A stretch of DNA of 64,000 bases from Ptiloglossa arizonensis (taxonomy: Eukaryota; Arthropoda; Insecta; Hymenoptera; Colletidae), in assembly GCF_051014685.1 (NCBI RefSeq), contig NW_027478881.1:62001-126000 (forward strand). The letters are read 5' to 3'. Below the pieces are notes generated by a model. It was not told the origin of the DNA, did not search any database, and worked only from the letters and a program-made list of their open reading frames with translations. Every line of letters starts with the position of its first letter. Position 1 is the stretch's first letter. This document shows positions 50,631 through 61,500 of this stretch, one piece after another. The position numbers were made by a program, and so were the translations under genes.

Positions 50631-53600
50631 CAGAAATGCGAAAATTTTGAGTTTCTCAAGCGTTTCTTACATCCAAACTGCCATATCTCGCGAACGGATT
50701 GATCAATCCGCAAAATTTCTGTTGCATCTGAAAGTAGAAACTCGCCCGATTACAACGGTATGCGCACTTTTCCCCTAGGCCGTTCTAGTTATTCGTGTCG
50801 AGCATCAGAACTGCGAAAATTTTGAGTTTCTCAAGCGTTTCTTACCTCCAAACTGCCATATCTCGCGAACGGATTGACCAATCCGCAAAATTTCTCTTGC
50901 ATCTGAAAGTAGGAACTCGCCCGATTACAACGGTATGCGTACTTCTCCCCTAGGCCGTCCTAGTCAGTCGTTTCGAGCATCAGAACTGCGAAAATTTTGA
51001 ATTTCTCAAGCGTTTCTTACCTCCAAACTGCCATATCTCGCGAACGGATTGACCAATCCGCAAAATTTCTATTGCATCTGAAAGTAGAAACTCGCCCGAT
51101 TACGACGGTATGTGTAGTTTTCGCCTAGGCCGTTCCAGTTATTCGTTTCGAGCATCAGAACTGCGCAAATTTTGAGTTTCTCAAGCGTTTCTTACCTCCA
51201 AGCTGCCATATCTCGCGAACGGATTGACCGATCCGCAAAATTTCTGTTGCATCTGAATGTAGAAACTCGCCCGATTACAACGGTATGCGCACTTTTCCCC
51301 TATGCCGTTCTAGTTATTCGTGTCGAGCATCAGAACTGCGAAAATTTTGAGTTTCTGAAGCGTTTCTTACCTCCAAACTGCCATATCTCGCGAACGGATT
51401 GATCAATCCGCAAAATTTCTGTTGCATCTGAAAGTAGAAGCTCGCCCGATTACAACGGTGTGCGCACTTTTCCCCTAGGCCGTTCTAGTTATTCGTGTCG
51501 AGCATCAGAACTGCGAAAATTTTGAGTTTCTCAAGCGTTTCTTACCTGCAAACTGCCATATCTCGCGAACGGATTGACCAATCCGCAAAATTTCTGTTGC
51601 ATCTGAAAGTAGAAACTCGCCCGATTACAACGGTATGCGTACTACTTCCCTAGGCCGTTCTTGTCAGTCGTTTCGAGCATCAGAACTGCGAAAATTTTGA
51701 ATTTCTCAAGCGTTTCTTACCTCCAAGCTGCCATATCTCGCGAACGGATTGACCGATCCGCAAAATTTCTGTTGCATCTGAATGTAGAAACTCGCCCGAT
51801 TACAACGGTATGCGGACTTTTCCCCTATGCCGTTCTAGTTATTCGTGTCGAGCATCAGAACTGCGAAAATTTTGAGTTTCTGAAGCGTTTCTTACCTCCA
51901 AACTGCCATATCTCGCGAACGGATTGACCAATCCGCAAAATTTCTGTTGCATCTGAAAGTAGAAACTCGCCCGATTACAACGGTATGCGTACTACTCCCC
52001 TAGGCCGTTCTTGTCAGTCGTTTCGAGCATCAGAACTGCGAAAATTTTGAATTTCTCAAGCGTTTCTTACCTCCAAACTGCCATATCTCGCGAACGGATT
52101 GATCAATCCGCAAAATTTCTGTGGCATCTGAAAGTAGAAACTCGCCCGATTACAACGGTATGCGCACTTTTCCCCTAGGCCGTTCTAGTTATTCGTGTCG
52201 AGCATCAGAACTGCGAAAATTTTGAGTTTCTGAAGCGTTTCTTACCTCCAAACTGCCATATCTCGCGAACGGATTGATCAATCCGCAAAATTTCTGTTGC
52301 ATCTGAAAGTAGAAGCTCGCCCGATTACAACGGTGTGCGCACTTTTCCCCTAGGCCGTTCTAGTTATTCGTGTCGAGCATCAGAACTGCGAAAATTTTGA
52401 GTTTCTCAAGCGTTTCTTACCTCCAAACTGCCATATCTCGCGAACGGATTGACCAATCCGCAAAATTTCTGTTGCATCTGAAAGTAGAAACTCGCCCGAT
52501 TACAACGGTATGCGTACTACTCCCCTAGGCCGTTCTTGTCAGTCGTTTCGAGCATCAGAACTGCGAAAATTTTGAATTTCTCAAGCGTTTCTTACCTCCA
52601 AGCTGCCATATCTCGCGAACGGATTGACCGATCCGCAAAATTTCTGTTGCATCTGAATGTAGAAACTCGCCCGATTACAACGGTATGCGCACTTTTCCCC
52701 TATGCCGTTCTAGTTATTCGTGTCGAGCATCAGAACTGCGAAAATTTTGAGTTTCTGAAGCGTTTCTTACCTCCAAACTGCCATATCTCGCGAACGGATT
52801 GACCAATCCGCAAAATTTCTGTTGCATCTGAAAGTAGAAACTCGCCCGATTACAACGGTATGCGTACTACTCCCCTAGGCCGTTCTTGTCAGTCGTTTCG
52901 AGCATCAGAACTGCGAAAATTTTGAATTTCTCAAGCGTTTCTTACCTCCAAACTGCCATATCTCGCAAACGGATTGACAAATCCGCAAAATTTCTGTTGT
53001 ATCTGAAAGTACAAACTCGCCCGATTACAACGGTATGTGTAGTTTTTCCCTAGGCCGTTCCAGTTATTCGTTTCGAGCATCAGAAATGCGAACATTTTGA
53101 GTTTCTCAAGCGTTTCTTACATCCAAACTGCCATATCTCGCGAACGGATTGATCAATCCGCAAAATTTCTATTGCATCTGAAAGTAGAAATTCGCCCGAT
53201 TACAACGGTATGCGTACTTTTCCCCTATGCCGTTCTAGTTACTCGTTTCGAGCATCAGAACTGCGAAAATTTTGAGTTTACCAAGCGTTTCTTATTTCCA
53301 AACTGCCATATCTCGCGAACGGATTGATCAATCCGCAAAATTTCTGTGGCGTCTGAAAGTAGAAACTCGCCCGATTACATCGGTATGCGTACTCTTCCCC
53401 TAGGCCGTTCTAGTTATTCGTTTCGAGCCTCAGAACTGCGAAAATTTGGAGTTTCTCAAGCGTTTCTTACCTCCAAACTGCTATCTCTCGCGAACGGATT
53501 GACCAATCCGCAATATTTCTGTTGCATCTGAAAGTACAAACTCGCCCGATTACAACGGTATGTGTAGTTTTCCCCTACGCCGTTCCAGTTATTCGTTTCG

Positions 53601-55705
53601 AGCATCAGAACTGCGAAAATTTTGAGTTTCTCAAGCGTTTCTTACATCCAAACTGCCATATCTCGCGAACGGATTGACCGATCCGCAAAATTTCTGTTGC
53701 ATCTGAAAGTAGAAACTCGCCCGATTACAACGGTATGCGCACTTTTCCCCTAGGCCGTTCTAGTTATTCGTGTCGAGCATCAGAACTGCGAAAATTTTGA
53801 GTTTCTGAAGCGTTTCTTACCTCCAAACTGCCATATCTCGCGAACGGATTGATCAATCCGCAAAATTTCTGTTGCATCTGAAAGTAGAAACTCGCCCGAT
53901 TACAACGGTATGCGCACTTTTCCCCTAGGCCGTTCTAGTTATTCGTGTCGAGCATCAGAACTGCGAAAATTTTGAGTTTCTCAAGCGTTTCTTACATCCA
54001 AACTGCCATATCTCGCGAACGGATTGATCAATCCGCAAAATTTCTGTTGCATCTGAAAGTAGAAACTCGCCCGATTACAACGGTATGCGCACTTTTCCCC
54101 TAGGCCGTTCTAGTTATTCGTGTCGAGCATCAGAACTGCGAAAATTTTGAGTTTCTCAAGCGTTTCTTACCTCCAAACTGCCATATCTCGCGAACGGATT
54201 GACCGATCCGCAAAATTTCTGTTGCATCTGAAAGTAGAAACTCGCCCGATTACAACGGTATGCGCACTTTTCCCCTAGGCCGTTCTAGTTATTCGTGTCG
54301 AGCATCAGAACTGCGAAAATTTTGAGTTTCTGAAGCGTTTCTTACCTCCAAACTGCCATATCTCGCGAACGGATTGATCAATCCGCGAAATTTCTGTTGC
54401 ATCTGAAAGTAGAAACTCGCCCGATTACAACGGTATGCGCACTTCTCCCCTAGGCCGTTCTAGTTATTCGTGTCGAGCATCAGAACTGCGAAAATTTTGA
54501 GTTTCTCAAGCGTTTCTTACATCCAAACTGCCATATCTCGCGAACGGATTGATCAATCCGCGAAATTTCTGTTGCATCTGAAAGTAGAAACTCGCCCGAT
54601 TACAACGGTATGCGCACTTTTCCCCTAGGCCGTTCTAGTTATTCGTGTCGAGCATCAGATCTGCGAAAATTTTGAGTTTCTCAATCGTTTCTTACCTCCA
54701 AACTGCTATCTCTCGCGAACGGATTGACCAATCCGCAATATTTCTGTTGCATCTGAAAGTACAAACTCGCCCGATTACAACGGTATGTGTAGTTTTCCCC
54801 TACGCCGTTCCAGTTATTCGTTTCGAGCATCAGAACTGCGAAAATTTTGAGTTTCTCAAGCGTTTCTTACATCCAAACTGCCATATCTCGCGAACGGATT
54901 GACCGATCCGCAAAATTTCTGTTGCATCTGAAAGTAGAAACTCGCCCGATTACAACGGTATGCGCACTTTTCCCCTAGGCCGTTCTAGTTATTCGTGTCG
55001 AGCATCAGAACTGCGAAAATTTTGAGTTTCTGAAGCGTTTCTTACCTCCAAACTGCCATATCTCGCGAACGGATTGATCAATCCGCGAAATTTCTGTTGC
55101 ATCTGAAAGTAGAAACTCGCCCGATTACAACGGTATGCGCACTTTTCCCCTAGGCCGTTCTAGTTATTCGTGTCGAGCATCAGAACTGCGAAAATTTTGA
55201 GTTTCTCAAGCGTTTCTTACCTCCAAACTGCTATCTCTCGCGAACGGATTGACCAATCCGCAATATTTCTGTTGCATCTGAAAGTACAAACTCGCCCGAT
55301 TACAACGGTATGTGTAGTTTTCCCCTACGCCGTTCCAGTTATTCGTTTCGAGCATCAGAACTGCGAAAATTTTGAGTTTCTCAAGCGTTTCTTACATCCA
55401 AACTGCCATATCTCGCGAACGGATTGACCGATCCGCAAAATTTCTGTTGCATCTGAAAGTAGAAACTCGCCCGATTACAACGGTATGCGCACTTTTCCCC
55501 TAGGCCGTTCTAGTTATTCGTGTCGAGCATCAGAACTGCGAAAATTTTGAGTTTCTGAAGCGGCTCTTACCTCCAAACTGCCATATCACGCGAACGGATT
55601 GATCAATCCGCAAAATTTCTGTTGCATCTGAAAGTAGAAACTCGCCCGATTACAACGGTATGCGCACTTTTCCCCTAGGCCGTTCTAGTTATTCGTGTCG
55701 AGCAT
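50631..55705 (+). repeat. HOR series in block E, copy 4 (5,075 bp, 29-mer)
   Basis: This copy follows copy 3 with further growth. A five-monomer (875-bp) internal duplication covers about 51,330-52,082 and 52,205-52,957. The copy-3 insert then reappears at +4,725. The CTATCTCTCGCG monomer context is doubled (54,645 and 55,170, 525 bp apart), and one monomer is lost before the GAAGCGGCTC marker at 55,556. The changes of +875, +525 and -175 account exactly for the 1,225-bp difference from copy 3. Confidence 0.85.
51330..52957 (+). repeat. 875-bp 5-mer tandem duplication in copy 4
   Basis: About 750 bp from 51,330 recurs from 52,205 at an exact offset of 875 bp, with GTAGAAGCTC, GGTGTGCGCAC, GTTCTTGTCAGTCG, CCAAGCTGCC, CTGAATGTAG and TCTGAAGCG shared in order. 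ACTACTTCCC in the first half faces ACTACTCCCC in the second. The same duplication is present 5,075 bp downstream in copy 5 (about 56,405-58,032), so it predates the copy 4/5 duplication. Confidence 0.85.
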
Positions 55706-58700
55706 CAGAAATGCGAAAATTTTGAGTTTCTCAAGCGTTTCTTACATCCAAACTGCCATATCTCGCGAACGGATTGATCAATCCGCAAAATTTCTGTTGC
55801 ATCTGAAAGTAGAAACTCGCCCGATTACAACAGTATGCGCACTTTTCCCCTAGGCCGTTCTAGTTATTCGTGTCGAGCATCAGAACTGCGAAAATTTTGA
55901 GTTTCTCAAGCGTTTCTTACCTCCAAACTGCCATATCTCGCGAACGGATTGACCAATCCGCAAAATTTCTCTTGCATCTGAAAGTAGGAACTCGCCCGAT
56001 TACAACGGTATGCGTACTTCTCCCCTAGGCCGTCCTAGTCAGTCGTTTCGAGCATCAGAACTGCGAAAATTTTGAATTTCTCAAGCGTTTCTTACCTCCA
56101 AACTGCCATATCTCGCGAACGGATTGACCAATCCGCAAAATTTCTATTGCATCTGAAAGTAGAAACTCGCCCGATTACGACGGTATGTGTAGTTTTCGCC
56201 TAGGCCGTTCCAGTTATTCGTTTCGAGCATCAGAACTGCGCAAATTTTGAGTTTCTCAAGCGTTTCTTACCTCCAAGCTGCCATATCTCGCGAACGGATT
56301 GACCGATCCGCAAAATTTCTGTTGCATCTGAATGTAGAAACTCGCCCGATTACAACGGTATGCGCACTTTTCCCCTATGCCGTTCTAGTTATTCGTGTCG
56401 AGCATCAGAACTGCGAAAATTTTGAGTTTCTCAAGCGTTTCTTACCTCCAAACTGCCATATCTCGCGAACGGATTGATCAATCCGCAAAATTTCTGTTGC
56501 ATCTGAAAGTAGAAGCTCGCCCGATTACAACGGTGTGCGCACTTTTCCCCTAGGCCGTTCTAGTTATTCGTGTCGAGCATCAGAACTGCGAAAATTTTGA
56601 GTTTCTCAAGCGTTTCTTACCTCCAAACTGCCATATCTCGCGAACGGATTGACCAATCCGCAAAATTTCTGTTGCATCTGAAAGTAGAAACTCGCCCGAT
56701 TACAACGGTATGCGTACTACTTCCCTAGGCCGTTCTTGTCAGTCGTTTCGAGCATCAGAACTGCGAAAATTTTGAATTTCTCAAGCGTTTCTTACCTCCA
56801 AGCTGCCATATCTCGCGAACGGATTGACCGATCCGCAAAATTTCTGTTGCATCTGAATGTAGAAACTCGCCCGATTACAACGGTATGCGCACTTTTCCCC
56901 TATGCCGTTCTAGTTATTCGTGTCGAGCATCAGAACTGCGAAAATTTTGAGTTTCTGAAGCGTTTCTTACCTCCAAACTGCCATATCTCGCGAACGGATT
57001 GACCAATCCGCAAAATTTCTGTTGCATCTGAAAGTAGAAACTCGCCCGATTACAACGGTATGCGTACTACTCCCCTAGGCCGTTCTTGTCAGTCGTTTCG
57101 AGCATCAGAACTGCGAAAATTTTGAATTTCTCAAGCGTTTCTTACCTCCAAACTGCCATATCTCGCGAACGGATTGATCAATCCGCAAAATTTCTGTGGC
57201 ATCTGAAAGTAGAAACTCGCCCGATTACAACGGTATGCGCACTTTTCCCCTAGGCCGTTCTAGTTATCCGTGTCGAGCATCAGAACTGCGAAAATTTTGA
57301 GTTTCTGAAGCGTTTCTTACCTCCAAACTGCCATATCTCGCGAACGGATTGATCAATCCGCAAAATTTCTGTTGCATCTGAAAGTAGAAGCTCGCCCGAT
57401 TACAACGGTGTGCGCACTTTTCCCCTAGGCCGTTCTAGTTATTCGTGTCGAGCATCAGAACTGCGAAAATTTTGAGTTTCTCAAGCGTTTCTTACCTCCA
57501 AACTGCCATATCTCGCGAACGGATTGACCAATCCGCAAAATTTCTGTTGCATCTGAAAGTAGAAACTCGCCCGATTACAACGGTATGCGTACTACTCCCC
57601 TAGGCCGTTCTTGTCAGTCGTTTCGAGCATCAGAACTGCGAAAATTTTGAATTTCTCAAGCGTTTCTTACCTCCAAGCTGCCATATCTCGCGAACGGATT
57701 GACCGATCCGCAAAATTTCTGTTGCATCTGAATGTAGAAACTCGCCCGATTACAACGGTATGCGCACTTTTCCCCTATGCCGTTCTAGTTATTCGTGTCG
57801 AGCATCAGAACTGCGAAAATTTTGAGTTTCTGAAGCGTTTCTTACCTCCAAACTGCCATATCTCGCGAACGGATTGACCAATCCGCAAAATTTCTGTTGC
57901 ATCTGAAAGTAGAAACTCGCCCGATTACAACGGTATGCGTACTACTCCCCTAGGCCGTTCTTGTCAGTCGTTTCGAGCATCAGAACTGCGAAAATTTTGA
58001 ATTTCTCAAGCGTTTCTTACCTCCAAACTGCCATATCTCGCGAACGGATTGACCAATCCGCAATATTTCTGTTGCATCTGAAAGTACAAACTCGCCCGAT
58101 TACAATGGTATGTGTAGTTTTCCCCTAGGCCGTTCCAGTTATTCGTTTCGAGCATCAGAACTGCGAAAATTTTGAGTTTCTCAAGCGTTTCTTACATCCA
58201 AACTGCCATATCTCGCGAACGGATTGATCAATCCGCAAAATTTCTATTGCATCTGAAAGTAGAAACTCGCCCGATTACAACGGTATGCGTACTTTTCCCC
58301 TATGCCGTTCTAGTTACTCGTTTCGAGCATCAGAACTGCGAAAATTTTGAGTTTACCAAGCGTTTCTTATTTCCAAACTGCCATATCTCGCGAACGGATT
58401 GATCAATCCGCAAAATTTCTGTGGCGTCTGAAAGTAGAAACTAGCCCGATTACATCGGTATGCGTACTCTTCCCCTAGGCCGTTCTAGTTATTCGTTTCG
58501 AGCATCAGAACTGCGAAAATTTGGAGTTTCTCAAGCGTTTCTTACCTCCAAACTGCTATCTCTCGCGAACGGATTGACCAATCCGCAATATTTCTGTTGC
58601 ATCTGAAAGTACAAACTCGCCCGATTACAACGGTATGTGTAGTTTTCCCCTACGCCGTTCCAGTTATTCGTTTCGAGCATCAGAACTGCGAAAATTTTGA

Positions 58701-58870
58701 GTTTCTCAAGCGTTTCTTACATCCAAACTGCCATATCTCGCGAACGGATTGACCGATCCGCAAAATTTCTGTTGCATCTGAAAGTAGAAACTCGCCCGAT
58801 TACAACGGTATGCGCACTTTTCCCCTAGGCCGTTCTAGTTATTCGTGTCGAGCATCAGAACTGCGAAAAT
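55706..58870 (+). repeat. HOR series in block E, truncated copy 5
   Basis: Markers at 55,986, 56,247, 56,736, 57,611, 58,172 and 58,421 all correspond to copy 4 positions plus 5,075. The match ends near 58,870, where copy 4 has TCTGAAGCG with GATCAATCC and this copy has TCTCAAGCG with GACCGATCC. The remainder of the HOR is missing, and mosaic monomers follow. The end point is approximate within one monomer. Confidence 0.82.
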
Positions 58871-61500
58871 TTTGAGTTTCTCAAGCGTTTCTTACCTCCA
58901 AACTGCCATATCTCGCGAACGGATTGACCGATCCGCAAAATTTCTGTTGCATCTGAAAGTAGAAACTCGCCCGATTACAACGGTATGCGCACTTTTCCCC
59001 TAGGCCGTTCTAGTTATTCGTGTCGAGCATCAGAACTGCGAAAATTTTGAGTTTCTGAAGCGTTTCTTACCTCCAAACTGCCATATCTCGCGAACGGATT
59101 GACCAATCCGCAAAATTTCTGTTGCATCTGAAAGTAGAAACTCGCCCGATTACAACGGTATGCGTACTACTCCCCTAGGCCGTTCTTGTCAGTCGTTTCG
59201 AGCATCAGAACTGCGAAAATTTTGAATTTCTCAAGCGTTTCTTACCTCCAAACTGCCATATCTCGCAAACGGATTGACAAATCCGCAAAATTTCTGTTGT
59301 ATCTGAAAGTACAAACTCGCCCGATTACAACGGTATGTGTAGTTTTTCCCTAGGCCGTTCCAGTTATTCGTTTCGAGCATCAGAAATGCGAACATTTTGA
59401 GTTTCTCAAGCGTTTCTTACATCCAAACTGCCATATCTCGCGAACGGATTGACCAATCCGCAAAATTTCCATTGCATCTGAAAGTAGAAACTCGCCCGAT
59501 TACAACGGTATGCGTACTTTTCCCCTATGCCGTTCTAGTTACTCGTTTCGAGCATCAGAACTGCGAAAATTTTGAGTTTATCAAGCGTTTCTTATTTCCA
59601 AACTGCCATATCTCGCGAACGGATTGATCAATCCGCAAAATTTCTGTGGCATCTCAAAGTAGAAACTCGCCCGATTACAACGGTATGCGCACTTTTCCCC
59701 TAGGCCGTTCTAGTTATTCGTGTCGAGCATCAGAACTGCGAAAATTTTGAGTTTCTCAAGCGTTTCTTACATCCAAACTGCCATATCTCGCGAACGGATT
59801 GACCGATCCGCAAAATTTCTGTTGCATCTGAAAGTAGAAACTCGCCCGATTACAACGGTATGCGCACTTTTCCCCTAGGCCGTTCTAGTTATTCGTGTCG
59901 AGCATCAGAACTGCGAAAATTTTGAGTTTCTGAAGCGTTTCTTACCTCCAAACTGCCATATCTCGCGAACGGATTGATCAATCCGCAAAATTTCTGTTGC
60001 ATCTGAAAGTAGAAACTCGCCCGATTACAACGGTATGCGCACTTTTCCCCTAGGCCGTTCTAGTTATTCGTGTCGAGCATCAGAACTGCGAAAATTTTGA
60101 GTTTCTCAAGCGTTTCTTACATCCAAACTGCCATATCTCGCGAACGGATTGATCAATCCGCAAAATTTCTGTTGCATCTGAAAGTAGAAACTCGCCCGAT
60201 TACAACGGTATGCGCACTTTTCCCCTAGGCCGTTCTAGTTATTCGTGTCGAGCATCAGAACTGCGAAAATTTTGAGTTTCTCAAGCGTTTCTTACATCCA
60301 AACTGCCATATCTCGCGAACGGATTGACCAATCCGCAAAATTTCCATTGCATCTGAAAGTAGAAACTCGCCCGATTACAACGGTATGCGTACTTTTCCCC
60401 TATGCCGTTCTAGTTACTCGTTTCGAGCATCAGAACTGCGAAAATTTTGAGTTTATCAAGCGTTTCTTATTTCCAAACTGCCATATCTCGCGAACGGATT
60501 GATCAATCCGCAAAATTTCTGTGGCATCTCAAAGTAGAAACTCGCCCGATTACAACGGTATGCGCACTTTTCCCCTAGGCCGTTCTAGTTATTCGTGTCG
60601 AGCATCAGAACTGCGAAAATTTTGAGTTTCTCAAGCGTTTCTTACATCCAAACTGCCATATCTCGCGAACGGATTGATCAATCCGCAAAATTTCTGTTGC
60701 GTCTGAAAGTAGAAACTCGCCCGATTACAACGGTATGCGTACTACTCCCCTAGGCCGTTCTTGTCAGTCGTTTCGAGCATCAGAACTGCGAAAATTTTGA
60801 ATTTCTCAAGCGTTTCTTACCTCCAAACTGCCATATCTCGCGAACGGATTGACCAATCCGCAATATTTCTGTTGCATCTGAAAGTACAAACTCGCCCGAT
60901 TACAATGGTATGTGTAGTTTTCCCCTAGGCCGTTCCAGTTATTCGTTTCGAGCATCAGAACTGCGAAAATTTTGAGTTTCTCAAGCGTTTCTTACATCCA
61001 AACTGCCATATCTCGCGAACGGATTGACCGATCCGCAAAATTTCTGTTGCATCTGAATGTAGAAACTCGCCCGATTACAACGGTATGCGCACTTTTCCCC
61101 TAGGCCGTTCTAGTTATTCGTGTCGAGCATCAGAACTGCGAAAATTTTGAGTTTCTCAAGCGTTTCTTACCTCCAAACTGCCATATCTCGCGAACGGATT
61201 GACCAATCTGCAAAATTTCTGTTGCATCTGAAAGTAGAAACTCGCCCGATTACAACGGTATGCGTACTACTCCCCTAGGCCGTTCTTGTCAGTCGTTTCG
61301 AGCATCACAACTGCGAAAATTTTGAATTTCTCAAGCGTTTCTTACTTCCAAACTGCCATATCTCGCGAACGGATTGACCAATCCGCAAAATTTCTATTGC
61401 ATCTGAAAGTAGAAACTCGCCCGATTACGACGGTGTGTGTAGTTTTCGCCTAGGCCGTTCCAGTTATTCGTTTCGAGCATCAGAACTGCGAAAATTTTGA
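58871..61500 (+). repeat. Mosaic tail of block E with an 875-bp duplication
   Basis: No full HOR copy is recognisable here. An 875-bp offset links about 59.4-59.8 kb with 60.27-60.65 kb. It shares TTTCCATTGCATC, TATGCC, TTTATCAAG and the private TGGCATCTCAAAGTAG seen at 59,648 and 60,523. TTTCCATTGC is otherwise a block D variant, so D-type monomers already start to reappear here. GATTACAATGG is shared by 58,100 and 60,900. Confidence 0.75.

Larger units (their letters stand above)
36122..61500 (+). repeat. Block E: strictly 175-bp monomers with large HORs
   Basis: From the monomer starting at 36,122 every landmark I placed lies on the same 175-bp register, and this continues to the window end. 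New monomer classes appear: GTACAAACTC with TGTGTAGTTTTC and TACGCCGTTCC; CCAAGCTGCC with CTGAATGTAG; GTTCTTGTCAGTCG followed by TTTTGAATTTC; GTAGGAACTC with CTTCTCCCC. GACCGATCC replaces GACCAATCC in many copies. The block is dominated by successive copies of one HOR that lengthens along the array. Confidence 0.85.

Noticed and set aside
61..60502. Dozens of plus-strand open frames of 61-126 codons with similar predicted peptides
   Set aside because: They are translations of the satellite in successive frames. Most open at TTG, some at GTG or ATG, and all end at stop codons built into the monomer (TGA of GGATTGA or CTGAAAG, TAG of AAGTAG or TTCTAG). They overlap one another, follow the 175-bp period, and show no ribosome-binding context or single conserved frame.
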